Shown piece after piece: positions 16,673-24,835 of a stretch of 35,421 nt of DNA. Source of the stretch: Phenylobacterium deserti (GTDB lineage Bacteria > Pseudomonadota > Alphaproteobacteria > Caulobacterales > Caulobacteraceae); contig CAMCIK010000015.1 in NCBI GenBank assembly GCA_945874825.1, positions 1 through 35,421 on the forward strand, read 5' to 3'. Under the pieces are notes generated by a model. That model was not told the origin of the DNA and searched no databases. It saw nothing but the letters and a program-made list of their open reading frames with translations. Position numbers and translations under genes: made by a program. Position 1 is the first letter of the stretch; each line of letters opens with the position of its first letter.

Positions 16673-16738
16673 GACACCTCAGGAATCCTGACGGCTCCTG
16701 ATCTGGCGGACCCGCCAGCGAAGGTCTAGGAGGGGGAT

Positions 16739-17731
16739 ATGAGCAGCGATCCCTGGTCCCCCACCTTTTCCAGTTCCGCCAGCCGCCGGGGCCTGTTCCG
16801 GGAGGTCGAGCCCTTTGCCCGGGGCCGGATGGCCACAGAAGGCGTCCACGAGATCTACTATGAGGAATGCGGGCGCGCCGATGGCCGGCCCTGCGTCATT
16901 CTGCACGGCGGCCCCGGCGGGGCGATCAACCCCACCATGCGGCGCTTCTTCGACCCCGACCGCTGGCGGATGGTGCTGTTCGACCAGCGCGGCTGCGGCC
17001 TCTCCACCCCCAACGCCAGCCTGGAGGAGAACACCACCTGGCGTCTCATCGAGGACATGGAGCGCCTGCGCATCCGCCTCGGGATCGAGAAGTGGACGGT
17101 GTTTGGCGGCTCCTGGGGCTCGACCCTGGCCCTGGCCTACGCCATCACCCACCCCGAGCGCGTCGAGGCCCTTGTCCTGAGGGGCATCTTCACCCTCACC
17201 CAGCGCGAGGTGGCCTGGTTCTACCAGGACGGCGCCTCCATGCTCTTCCCCGACGCTTGGGAGCGCTACCTGGCCCCCATCCCGCCGGAGGAGCGGGGCG
17301 ACCTCCTCCACGCCTACCACCGCCGGCTGACCGGAAGCGACGAGGCCGCCAAGGCCACCGCCGCCACCGCCTGGAGCCTGTGGGAAGGGGACACCATCTC
17401 CATCCGGGGCCCTGAGGGCCGGCCGGCCAAGTTCGGCGAGGTGGACTTCGCCATCGCCTTCGCCCGGATCGAGTGCCACTACTTCGTCAACCGGGGCTTC
17501 TTCCCCGAGGACGGCTGGATCCTGAAGAATGCCCATGTCCTGGCGGACATCCCCGGCTGGATCCTCCAGGGCCGCTACGACGTGGTCACGCCCATGGAGA
17601 CCGCCTGGGCCCTGAAGACGGCCTGGCCGAAGGCGAACTTCGAGATCGTCTGGGACGCCGGCCACGCCTCCACCGAGCCCGGCATCATCGACGGCCTGGT
17701 GCGCGCCTCCGAGGCCGCCCTGCGGCTCTGA
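16739..17731 (+). CDS. pip: Prolyl aminopeptidase (proline iminopeptidase)
   Basis: 330 aa, peptidase family S33, removing N-terminal proline from peptides. Motifs: ILHGGPGGAINP (oxyanion, residues 55-64), FDQRGCGLSTP, nucleophile Ser125 in VFGGSWGSTLALAYA, acid Asp in GRYDVVTP and His in WDAGHAS. Length and motif order match bacterial Pip. Start supported by AGGAGG directly upstream. Its stop codon forms half of a hairpin shared with the convergent neighbour. Confidence 0.93.
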   Translation: MSSDPWSPTFSSSASRRGLFREVEPFARGRMATEGVHEIYYEECGRADGRPCVILHGGPGGAINPTMRRFFDPDRWRMVLFDQRGCGLSTPNASLEENTTWRLIEDMERLRIRLGIEKWTVFGGSWGSTLALAYAITHPERVEALVLRGIFTLTQREVAWFYQDGASMLFPDAWERYLAPIPPEERGDLLHAYHRRLTGSDEAAKATAATAWSLWEGDTISIRGPEGRPAKFGEVDFAIAFARIECHYFVNRGFFPEDGWILKNAHVLADIPGWILQGRYDVVTPMETAWALKTAWPKANFEIVWDAGHASTEPGIIDGLVRASEAALRL

Positions 17732-17742
17732 GGCTCAGAGCC
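17724..17742. terminator. Bidirectional hairpin built from two convergent stop codons
   Basis: Perfect 8-bp stem GGCTCTGA/TCAGAGCC with a 3-nt loop. The left arm ends with the pip stop TGA (17729-17731) and the right arm begins with the stop of the minus-strand hydrolase (17735-17737). Probably a shared terminator; no T tract on either side. Confidence 0.5.
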
Positions 17743-18700
17743 CCTTCAGCCAGGGGATGAGCAGGGCGTTGACCTCGGCCGGGCGCTCCTGCTGGGTCCA
17801 GTGGCCGCATCCGTCCAGCACCTCGGCCACCTGCAGGTTGGGAACCTGGGCCCGCATCAACTCGATCGGGTCGCCGCGCCCCATCATGTTGAAGGCCAGG
17901 TCCCGGTTGCCGGCCATGAAGAAGGCGGGCTGCTCGATCTTCCGGTCCTTGAACGCCTGCTGCCAGGCGAAGTCCCGGTCGTGGTTGCGATAGCGGTTGA
18001 TCGGCCCGCGCAGGCCCGAGGCCTCGAACTCGGCGGTGTAGTAGTCGAGGTCCGCCTCGGTCATCCAGGCGGGGAAGGGCTCGGGGTCGACCAGGCCCTG
18101 CAGCAGGGAGGCGTCGGCGGTCTTGTCGTTCGGCCAGGTCCCGTCGGGCGCATCGCCCGAGATGGCGTAGTAGAACTTGCGCAGGAAATCGCGGACGTTG
18201 GCCTCCGCTTCCGCCTCGGCCACCCCCTCCTTCTGGAAATAGGCCTGGTAGAAGAACTTGTTCCGGGCCGTGAACACCTCGTTGAAGACGTCCGAGAAGG
18301 ACCTCTGCCCCACCCCGGTCCAGGGTACGGAGAGGGCGCCGACCGCCGAGAACCGGTCCGGACGCGACAGGGCCGAGTTCCAGACAATGGGCGCGCCCCA
18401 GTCATGGCCCAGCAGGATGGCCGGCCGGCCCGGCGACAGGGCGTCGGCCACCCCCACCAGGTCCTGCACCTTGTGCGGCATGGCGTAGTCAGCGACCGGA
18501 TGCGGCTTGTCCGAGCCGCCATAGCCGCGCACGTCGATGGCGCAGGCGGTGAAGCCGGCCTCGGCCACCGGCCCGATCTGGTGGCGCCAGGAGTACCAGC
18601 TCTCCGGGAAGCCATGGACCATGATCACCAGGGGGCCCTGCCCCTGCACCACCGCGCGAAGCTTCACCTCGCCCGCGTCGATCGTCGTGAATTCCACCAT
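17735..18700 (-). CDS. Alpha/beta hydrolase, epoxide-hydrolase type
   Basis: 321 aa. HGFPESWYSWRHQ near the N-terminus, nucleophile Asp100 in LLGHDWGAPIVW, and C-terminal DGCGHWTQQERP with the catalytic His. Same architecture as soluble epoxide hydrolases, and distantly related to the gene at 15137 (both end GHWTQQE), though the rest has diverged. The ATG at 18700 follows GGGAGG; the longer in-frame start at 18751 lacks such a site. Confidence 0.87.
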   Translation of the reverse strand: MVEFTTIDAGEVKLRAVVQGQGPLVIMVHGFPESWYSWRHQIGPVAEAGFTACAIDVRGYGGSDKPHPVADYAMPHKVQDLVGVADALSPGRPAILLGHDWGAPIVWNSALSRPDRFSAVGALSVPWTGVGQRSFSDVFNEVFTARNKFFYQAYFQKEGVAEAEAEANVRDFLRKFYYAISGDAPDGTWPNDKTADASLLQGLVDPEPFPAWMTEADLDYYTAEFEASGLRGPINRYRNHDRDFAWQQAFKDRKIEQPAFFMAGNRDLAFNMMGRGDPIELMRAQVPNLQVAEVLDGCGHWTQQERPAEVNALLIPWLKGL

Positions 18701-18806
18701 CTGGTCCTCCCTTGGAGCGACCAGCAGACCCTCCCGCGCGCGCGGAGGCAAGCCCTACCAAGGCTCCGGCGGGATTCCGGGCTAGCGTCCTGCGTCTGGT
18801 CGCTTA

Positions 18807-18821
18807 GACTCATAGGGACTC
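18807..18821. promoter_or_regulatory. Pair of GACTC (GANTC) sites 10 bp apart upstream of MFS gene
   Basis: GACTC at 18807-18811 and again at 18817-18821, one helical turn apart, in the 168-bp divergent gap between the hydrolase start (18700) and the MFS start (18869). GANTC is the CcrM methylation site of Caulobacterales. No clear -35/-10 hexamers were assigned. Confidence 0.35.
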
Positions 18822-18868
18822 GGTCGCCACTCCCGGCGAGGCCGGCCCACCCCCGAGGATCCTGCCCC

Positions 18869-20173
18869 ATGTCCGCCAGCGATGCGACAGACGCGGGTTC
18901 GCCCAAGGCTCCGGCCGACGCTCAGACCGGCTTTCCCAGCTACCTCTTCACCCAGGGTGCCTGGTTCCTCGCCTTCGGCCTGCAGATGGTCCTGTTTCCC
19001 TATCTGGTCCGCGTGGTCCTGCAGGAGAACGAGATCCGCTTCGGCCTCGCCCAGATGTCGATGCAGCTGCCCACCGTCCTGCTGATCCTGCTGGGCGGGT
19101 ATGCCGCAGACCGGACGGATACGCGCCGGGTCGTCCAAATCGGATGCGCCCTGTGCGCCGCGAGTTTCCTGGGTCTCGGCGTCTTCGTGGCCAGCGGCCA
19201 TCTCACCTACGCCACCCTGATCATCTACGCCCTGGGAATCGGGACCATTGGGGCCTTTGTCACCCCGGCCCGGGACGCCCTCCTCAGCCGCGTGGCGCCC
19301 GGCGGGGTGCAACAGGCCGTGGGATTGGCGTCGCTGGCACAGTTCGGCGGGCAGATCCTGGGAATGGCAGTGGCCACGGCGGCGCCGATCCTGGGCCTGC
19401 CGGCCCTCTTGTTCGGACAGGCCGCCATGATGGCGGTGGCGGCTGGCGCGGCCAGCCGGATCCGGCCCCGTCCCACAGGTCCGCCGAGGATCCGCGAGGG
19501 CAGCGTGCTGGGGTTCGTGGCCAGCGAGATCAGCGGAGGCTTCCGCGCCGCCGCCGCCTCGCCGGTGATCGCCCCGGTCATCCTCTGCGCCATTGGCATG
19601 GGCATTTGCTTCATGGGTGCGTTTGCGGTGCTCCTGCCGCTGATCGTCCAGAGCTATTTTCCGGCCGACCTGGCCGGGCCGGAGCGAACGCGCATCGCCA
19701 CTGCGCTGGGCGTGTTCAGCCTCACCTTCTGGATCGGCTCGATCCTGTCAGCGACCCTCCTGCTCCGGGTGGGCCATATCCGGCGTAAGGGGCGGGTCTA
19801 CCTGGCGTCGCTGTTCACCGGAGCGAGCGTCCTGGTCCTCTGCAGCCTGCACATGCCCTTCTGGCTGCTGTGTGTCCTCAACTTCGTCTGGGGCCTGGGC
19901 GGCGGCGTGGCCATGACCCTCGGCCGTGGCCTGGTTCAACACTACGCCCCGCCCGACAAGGTGGCGCGAATCCTCTCGATCTTCACCCTGGGAACCATGG
20001 GCGGTGCCCCCGCTGGCGCCGTACTCTACGGCGTCCTGGCCCATGCCATCGGCCCGCACGCCGCCATCCTGTTCCCGGGGCTGGGGATGCTGGTCATCGT
20101 CGGTGCCGTGACGAACCTCTCCAGGCTCTGGCATCTGGACGAGGCCCTGCCCGTGGCAGGCGCGACGACCTAG
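18869..20173 (+). CDS. MFS transporter
   Basis: 434 aa, twelve hydrophobic segments. The N-terminus before helix 1 is short and polar; the loop 2-3 region GGYAADRTDTRRVVQIG is a relaxed MFS signature A. It resembles the EntS-like 'MFS_3' permeases; the substrate is unknown. The frame stays open far upstream, but that part lies opposite the hydrolase, and the ATG at 18869 with GAGGAT before it gives a normal-length permease. The stop TAG overlaps a rodA-fragment stop on the other strand in the tetranucleotide CTAG. A broken second copy of its 3' end lies at 21105-21244. Confidence 0.85.
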   Translation: MSASDATDAGSPKAPADAQTGFPSYLFTQGAWFLAFGLQMVLFPYLVRVVLQENEIRFGLAQMSMQLPTVLLILLGGYAADRTDTRRVVQIGCALCAASFLGLGVFVASGHLTYATLIIYALGIGTIGAFVTPARDALLSRVAPGGVQQAVGLASLAQFGGQILGMAVATAAPILGLPALLFGQAAMMAVAAGAASRIRPRPTGPPRIREGSVLGFVASEISGGFRAAAASPVIAPVILCAIGMGICFMGAFAVLLPLIVQSYFPADLAGPERTRIATALGVFSLTFWIGSILSATLLLRVGHIRRKGRVYLASLFTGASVLVLCSLHMPFWLLCVLNFVWGLGGGVAMTLGRGLVQHYAPPDKVARILSIFTLGTMGGAPAGAVLYGVLAHAIGPHAAILFPGLGMLVIVGAVTNLSRLWHLDEALPVAGATT

Positions 20174-20239
20174 ATCAGTGAGATCTTGGACCCGGTGACC
20201 TCGTCATAGCGATGGATCCGCACGGCCTGGAGCAGGCCG
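20078..20239. repeat. Direct repeat, copy A of the MFS/rodA 3'-end junction
   Basis: Matches copy B (21149-21310) at a constant offset of 1071 nt, with about 14 mismatches in 162 bp by eye. It contains the true 3' end of the MFS gene and a 22-codon piece of the rodA 3' end. A further 40-bp match (19858-19897 against 21105-21144, 4 mismatches) extends the homology, with 180 nt of the MFS gene replaced by 4 nt in copy B. Confidence 0.92.
20170..20238 (-). pseudogene. rodA C-terminal fragment
   Basis: Reads GLLQAVRIHRYDEVTGSKIS, then LI and a stop; the intact RodA ends GLVQAVRIHRYDEVTGSKSS, then LI. Nothing rodA-like continues upstream. A relic of an earlier or foreign rodA 3' end, convergent with the MFS gene exactly as the true rodA once was. 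Confidence 0.85.
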
Positions 20240-20398
20240 TGCAGAAACCGGCACCAGGCCCGGTATCATGGGTAAGCCCCCACGGGCGATCCATAAGGTT
20301 TCGTCCAGAGCCGGCCGGTGATCTCACGAACGCCAACCCCGACGCGGAGGGGGCTCGATCACGAACAACGTGAAGAGCCCCCACTCATCAATCCGCCT
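20239..20398. other. Unassigned DNA between rodA relic and secreted-protein gene
   Basis: About 160 bp without a credible open frame or recognisable homology to the flanking genes; its right end holds the hairpin described separately. Confidence 0.5.
20349..20382 (-). terminator. Hairpin downstream of the small secreted-protein gene
   Basis: Outer 8-bp stem GGGGGCTC/GAGCCCCC and an inner stem TCACG/CGTGA around TTGTT, 17 nt after the stop of the minus-strand gene at 20399. No T tract follows on the minus strand. Confidence 0.55.
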
Positions 20399-20770
20399 TC
20401 AATTCCATTCGAACTTGGTGATGTTGCCGTTGCGGGTATCGCACTTCATGGTCTTCTTCTGGGCCTTGACCTTGCCCTTGCTGTCGGTGGTGATGACATT
20501 GACCCTGGCGGTGACATCAACGCGGCCACCGCTCATCTTGTCGGTGTCCTTCACCTCGTTCATCGTCACATTGGTCGCACCGAATTCCACGGCGCGCGAT
20601 TTGGCTTCGGCGAGGCAGATCTGGGTGGCGACATCGCGGGCATCGCCGGTAGGGGCGGGGGCGGTGGCGGGGGCGGTGGCGGGGGCAGCGGTTGCGACGT
20701 CCGGTGCCACTTGTGCAGTCGCCGTACCCGCCAAGGCAAACAGGCCCGCAGCGATAATCAGATTGCGCAT
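20399..20770 (-). CDS. Small secreted protein of unknown function
   Basis: 123 aa. ATG 20770 has GGAGG at good spacing. Signal peptide of about 19 residues (MRNLIIAAGLFALAGTATA), an Ala/Pro/Thr linker encoded by a short GC-rich repeat (APATAPATAPAP), then a compact domain starting ARDVATQICLAEAKSRAVEF and ending TMKCDTRNGNITKFEWN, with two cysteines that could form a disulphide. I do not recognise the family. It sits alone between the two copies of the MFS/rodA junction, so it may have arrived with that rearrangement. It has a signal peptide, a ribosome-binding site and its own hairpin terminator, so it looks like a working gene. Confidence 0.7.
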   Translation of the reverse strand: MRNLIIAAGLFALAGTATAQVAPDVATAAPATAPATAPAPTGDARDVATQICLAEAKSRAVEFGATNVTMNEVKDTDKMSGGRVDVTARVNVITTDSKGKVKAQKKTMKCDTRNGNITKFEWN

Positions 20771-21008
20771 TGAAGTCCCTCCGAAGGGTTCACTGGTATG
20801 GTTCTGATAGTCCGAGAATTCCCGGAGAAAATCCAAGAATTATCCTTCTGGTCGTGAGCCTGCAGCATGGTGCGATTGGAGACAATAGAAATCTGGTGTG
20901 ATGTCGGGCGAAGCGGGAAACTCACGCCGCACTTGCGGCAATATGGCCATTTGACGCTTACAATAGGTTCGATTCTTGCAGGATCCGGCCTCACTTGGCC
21001 GCCGGCAC
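20771..21008. other. AT-richer non-coding stretch with no recognised gene
   Basis: Hand count over 20821-21000 gives about 52% G+C. It probably carries the promoter of the gene at 20399-20770. Short open frames exist on both strands but none has a ribosome-binding site or a recognisable domain. Confidence 0.5.
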
Positions 21009-21104
21009 CTAGTCTGGGAGCGTCGTCTCAACCCTGCGGATCGCCGGGACCAAGTAGAACGCCAGCCTGATCAGGACCGTCAGCGCGCCACCGACGACAA
21101 ACAG
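21009..21104 (-). pseudogene. C-terminal fragment of an unknown membrane protein
   Basis: The minus strand reads LFVVGGALTVLIRLAFYLVP followed by AIRRVETTLPD and a stop: one hydrophobic helix with a positively charged exit, typical of a membrane protein's last helix. Upstream it stops abruptly where MFS-derived sequence begins at 21105, so the rest of the gene has been lost. No family assigned. Confidence 0.5.
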
Positions 21105-21244
21105 CTTCTGGCGGCTGTGCGGCCTCAACTTCGTTTGGGGCCTGCACGGGGCTGGGAGCGCTGGTGATCGTGGCCGCCGTGACGAGCCTCTCCAGGCTCT
21201 GGCATCTGGACGAGGCGCTGCCGGTGGCAGGCGCGACGACCTAG
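21105..21244 (+). pseudogene. Broken 3' end of an MFS gene
   Basis: Two pieces of MFS coding sequence: 21105-21144 (FWRLCGLNFVWGL) and 21149-21244 (GLGALVIVAAVTSLSRLWHL, then DEALPVAGATT and stop), in different frames after loss of about 180 nt. Differences from the intact gene (20173 end) are largely synonymous or conservative, as for an orthologue from a related strain or an old paralogue. The stop overlaps the rodA stop in CTAG. Confidence 0.88.
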
Positions 21245-22398
21245 ATCAGCGAACTCTTGGACCCGGTGACCTCGTCATAGCGATGGATCCGCACGGCCTG
21301 GACCAGGCCGAAGCCGATCATCACCGTCAGCATGACAGAGCCCCCGTAGGACAGGAGGGGCATGGGCACGCCCACCACCGGTGCCATGCCCATCACCATC
21401 GCCCCGTTGATCAGCACATAGAGGGCGAAGGTCGAGGTGACCCCTGCCGCCGTCAGGCGGCCGAAGTGCGAGTGGGCCAACGAGGCCGTACGCAGGGACG
21501 TGAAGACGACGGCGCAATACAGCAGCAGCACGGCCATGCAGCCGAGAAACCCGAACTCCTCGGCCAGGGTGGCGAAGATGAAGTCCGTCTGCTTCTCCGG
21601 AAGGAAGTTGAGCTGGCTCTGGGAACCCAGGCCATAGCCCTTGCCCATGAGGCCACCGGAGCCCAGGGCGATCTTGGACTGCAAAAGATGGTAGCCGGAG
21701 CCCGAGGGGTCGCTCTCCGGGTTCAGGAAGGTCAGGATCCTTTGCCTCTGGTAGTCGTGGAGGCCGAAGAGGAAGAAGGCCGGTGCCGCCAGGGCGGCAA
21801 GTCCAGCCCCCGCGAAGATGATCCGCCAGGACAGGCCGGCCAGGACCACCACCGTCAGGCCGGTCAGGGCCAGCAGAATGGCGGTCCCAAGGTCAGGTTG
21901 GTGGGCGACAAGCAGGGTCGGGGCGGCAATCATGGCCAGAGGGATCAGGAGGTACCAGGACAGCCGCGCCCGGTCCGCGGACAGGCCATGATAGAAGCGG
22001 CCAAGAGCCAGGACGAGGCCCAGCTTCATGATCTCCGAGGGCTGGAAACTGCCAAGGGGCCCCAGGTCCAGCCACCTCTGGGCGCCCATGCGGACGTCGC
22101 CGACCACCTCCACCGCGATGAGCAGGATGAGGCTCAGGGCGTAGAGCGGATAGGCCACCGCCGCCCAGACCCGGAGGTTGATGACGGCCAGGGCCACCAT
22201 CAAGGCGAAGGCCACGCCAAAGCGGATCAGGTGGTTGGCCGCCCAGGGCTCCCAGCTGGAACCGGCGATGGAGAACATCATCAGGGAACCGGCGCTCGCG
22301 ATCAGGATCAGGGCGAGGGAGAAGACGCGGTCGATGTCGAGGAGTTTGTCGATCAGCCGGCCGCGCTCGGTCCTGGAAGTCAAACCGACGAAGGTCAT
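21241..22398 (-). CDS. rodA: Peptidoglycan glycosyltransferase RodA
   Basis: 385 aa SEDS-family polytopic membrane protein (about ten helices), the lipid-II polymerase of the elongation machine, working with PBP2. Visible family features: DLGPLGSFQPSEIMKLGLVL (the conserved PSE motif), HQPDLGTAILL and a C-terminal GVPMPLLSYGGSVMLTVMIG. Starts ATG 22398, overlapping the mrdA stop by 4 nt (ATGA). It is the last gene of the mreBCD-mrdA-rodA operon. Confidence 0.96.
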   Translation of the reverse strand: MTFVGLTSRTERGRLIDKLLDIDRVFSLALILIASAGSLMMFSIAGSSWEPWAANHLIRFGVAFALMVALAVINLRVWAAVAYPLYALSLILLIAVEVVGDVRMGAQRWLDLGPLGSFQPSEIMKLGLVLALGRFYHGLSADRARLSWYLLIPLAMIAAPTLLVAHQPDLGTAILLALTGLTVVVLAGLSWRIIFAGAGLAALAAPAFFLFGLHDYQRQRILTFLNPESDPSGSGYHLLQSKIALGSGGLMGKGYGLGSQSQLNFLPEKQTDFIFATLAEEFGFLGCMAVLLLYCAVVFTSLRTASLAHSHFGRLTAAGVTSTFALYVLINGAMVMGMAPVVGVPMPLLSYGGSVMLTVMIGFGLVQAVRIHRYDEVTGSKSSLI

Positions 22399-24317
22399 GC
22401 GGGCGCCTCCGGTACAGCCGGGCCCTGGGCGACGGTCGCCGCCGAAGCCGGAGGTCGCTCGATCCGGCCGCGTAGCTCGGGATCCTGCAGCAGGGCCAGC
22501 CGCATGAGGTCCCGGGCCCGGGGCGCCGCCGCCTGGGCACCGAAGCCCCCATGCTCCACCAGGACCGCCACTGCATAGCGCGGCGTGTCATGAGGAGCAA
22601 AGCCGACGAACCAGGCATGGTCACGCAGATGCCAGGGACCATTGGTGCCGACGATGCCCCGTCCGCCATTGTAGTTGTAGCCCTGCGCCGTTCCGGTCTT
22701 GCCGGCCATCCGGATGTCGCCCAGGCCGATCTGACCGGTTCGCGCCGCCGTCCCACGGGTGGTTACCGAGGCCATGGCCTCGCGGACAAGGGCCAGATGA
22801 TCAGGGTTGAACCCCAGGTCGGGCGCTGCGGAGCCCTCGGGGGTAGGCACACCGCCGATGGAGCGGATCAGGCGGGGCGAGAGGGCCTTGCGGCCGTTGG
22901 CTATGCGGGCCGTCATCACACATTGTTGCAGGGCGTTGACCAGGGTGTAGCCCTGTCCGATCCCCATGCTGGGGGTCTCTCCCGGATGCCAGACCGGGTC
23001 CCGCTTGAAGGTGCGCTTCTTGTACTCGGTGTCGGGTATCAGGCCCTTGCGCTGGCCGGGGATCCCGATGTCATAGGTCTCGCCAAGGCCGAACCGCCGG
23101 GCAACCGCCGCGATCCGGTCCGGTCCCAGCTTGAGGGAAATGGTGTAGAAATAGGTGTCGCACGAACTCGAGATGGCGTCGTGCATGTTGGTGCGGCCGT
23201 GCACGCCGTCACACCGCCAGCGGCGATTGCCGAAGTTCCAGAAGCCCGGGCAGCTGATCGTCATCTTGGGATCGACGCCAAACTCCAGGGCGGCGATCGC
23301 GACCAGGGCCTTGAAGGTCGAGCCTGGCGGATAGGTGGCGGTCAGCGCCTTGTTGAACAGGGGCTTGTGGTCATACTCGGCAAGGGCGCGGTACTCCGTC
23401 CCGCTGAGGCCGCGGACGAAACGATTGGCGTCGAAGCTGGGTGCCGAGATCAGGGTCAGGACATCGCCCGACCGGCAATCCATCAATACCGCCGCACCGC
23501 TCTCCTCGCCGAAGGACTCCAGGCCGCGGACCTGGAGGTCCATGTCCAGGCTGAGCTGGACCTCCTTCCCTGCGAGCGCCGGAATGTCGCCACCCGGCGC
23601 GAGGCGCACCTGCCGGCCGCGGGCGTCAACCTCGACCTTCTGCGCACCCGGGCGGCCTCTCAGCTTCAGGTCGAGGGACTTCTCCAGCCCCTGGCGGCCG
23701 ATCCGGAAGCCCGGATGCAGCATCATGGGCTCGGAGTTGGGGCCGGTCTCGGTGATGTCCTCCTTGTTCACCTTGGCCACATAGCCGATCACGTGGGCGA
23801 AGGCGCCACCATGCGGATAGACCCGCACCTCGCCCATGTCGGCCGTTACCCCGGGGAGCTCGGTAGCGCGGATGTTCACCGCCGAGAACTGCTCCCAGGT
23901 GATGTCCTCCATGATCGCCACAGGCGTGCTGCGAGGCGCATTGCCGATGTCCCGGAGGATACGTTGGCGCCGGGCTTCGTCCATGGGCAGGTAGGCTGCC
24001 AGGGTCGAGATCATGGCCTCGGGGTCCTGGTCTTTCTGGCGGGCGTAGAGGAGCCGGAAGTTGGGACGGTTGGTGGCCAGGATGGCGCCATTCCGGTCGG
24101 TGATTACCCCGCGCGGCGGCGGCACCAGCCGGAAGTTGAACTGGTTCGAGGTCGACAGCTTGGCGTAGCGGTCGTTTTCGACGAGCTGGAGCGAGGCAAG
24201 GCGCGCGCCGAGGGCGGCCACCCCCAGGGCGAAGCCACCGCCGAGCAGGAAGGTCCGCCGGTGAAAAACGCTCTGCCGGGCGTTGACGTCGGAGAGAATG
24301 ATCGAGGGCTGGGTCAC
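22395..24317 (-). CDS. mrdA: Penicillin-binding protein 2 (transpeptidase)
   Basis: 640 aa class-B PBP, cross-linking peptidoglycan during elongation. One N-terminal membrane anchor (about 21-45), dimerisation domain with PPPRGVITDRNGAILA, then the transpeptidase: Ser333 and Lys336 in YPPGSTFKAL, the SxN-equivalent SCD at 385-387 and KTGT at 540-543. GTG start at 24317, 5 nt after the mreD stop. The Pro/Ala-rich C-terminus is short. Confidence 0.96.
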   Translation of the reverse strand: MTQPSIILSDVNARQSVFHRRTFLLGGGFALGVAALGARLASLQLVENDRYAKLSTSNQFNFRLVPPPRGVITDRNGAILATNRPNFRLLYARQKDQDPEAMISTLAAYLPMDEARRQRILRDIGNAPRSTPVAIMEDITWEQFSAVNIRATELPGVTADMGEVRVYPHGGAFAHVIGYVAKVNKEDITETGPNSEPMMLHPGFRIGRQGLEKSLDLKLRGRPGAQKVEVDARGRQVRLAPGGDIPALAGKEVQLSLDMDLQVRGLESFGEESGAAVLMDCRSGDVLTLISAPSFDANRFVRGLSGTEYRALAEYDHKPLFNKALTATYPPGSTFKALVAIAALEFGVDPKMTISCPGFWNFGNRRWRCDGVHGRTNMHDAISSSCDTYFYTISLKLGPDRIAAVARRFGLGETYDIGIPGQRKGLIPDTEYKKRTFKRDPVWHPGETPSMGIGQGYTLVNALQQCVMTARIANGRKALSPRLIRSIGGVPTPEGSAAPDLGFNPDHLALVREAMASVTTRGTAARTGQIGLGDIRMAGKTGTAQGYNYNGGRGIVGTNGPWHLRDHAWFVGFAPHDTPRYAVAVLVEHGGFGAQAAAPRARDLMRLALLQDPELRGRIERPPASAATVAQGPAVPEAPA

Positions 24318-24322
24318 GGCGG

Positions 24323-24835
24323 TCAGCGGAACCTAACGTCGGCATCGCGGAAGCGCGCGATCAGCCAGACGGTGAAGGGAAAGAGCAGGACTGTGGAGAG
24401 CCACTGCAGGGCGGTCGCCGCGAGGGCGGGTGGGCTTCCGGTCACAGCTGCGGTGATCAGCCAGCCCACGCACTGGGCGACCAGGCAGGTGACTGCATAC
24501 CAGGCCCCCAGCACGAGGTTCGACTGGCCCGCAAGAACGTTACGGATGGCCAGGACCGGCAGGTAGCCCGCCAGCAGGGAGATGGCCCAGAGGCCCGATG
24601 GGGCACCCCAGAGCACCTCAAGGACGAGGCCGCCCAGCAACAGGGCGAAGGCCGGCGCCAGGGCCGGGCGAAGGACCCCCCAGGCGAAGGCGGGTGCCAT
24701 CAGGGTCACGGGTTCCGGCAAGGGCAGGCCGAATACGCGGATCGGCGTCGCCAGGACCAGGCTCAACGCCAGGCAGGCAAGGAGTGGCAGCCCGACCCAG
24801 CGGGAAATTCTCAAGGGACGGGCAGTGGCGGTCAT
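24323..24835 (-). CDS. mreD: Rod shape-determining protein MreD
   Basis: 170 aa, five to six hydrophobic segments, a small integral membrane component of the Rod complex between MreC and RodA/PBP2. Sequence is poorly conserved in this family; the call rests on length, hydropathy and exact position. Family-like pieces: PAFAWGVLRPALAPAFALLL and LGGLVLEVLWGAPSGLWAI. Its start overlaps the mreC stop by 4 nt. Confidence 0.92.
   Translation of the reverse strand: MTATARPLRISRWVGLPLLACLALSLVLATPIRVFGLPLPEPVTLMAPAFAWGVLRPALAPAFALLLGGLVLEVLWGAPSGLWAISLLAGYLPVLAIRNVLAGQSNLVLGAWYAVTCLVAQCVGWLITAAVTGSPPALAATALQWLSTVLLFPFTVWLIARFRDADVRFR

Noticed and set aside
17801..18868. Upstream extension of the MFS frame
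   Set aside because: Antisense of the hydrolase gene. A start at 18869 gives a normal 434-aa permease with a ribosome-binding site.
20867..21070. 67-codon plus-strand open frame in the AT-richer segment
   Set aside because: No ribosome-binding site or domain, and it crosses the end of the membrane-protein fragment.
20078..21310. Transposon or insertion sequence as cause of the repeated MFS/rodA junction
   Set aside because: No transposase, terminal inverted repeats or short target duplication seen. The direct repeats are long, diverged and made of coding 3' ends, which fits recombination better.
22551..24566. Plus-strand open frame of 671 codons
   Set aside because: Antisense of mrdA, whose SxxK, SCD and KTGT motifs are all intact on the other strand.
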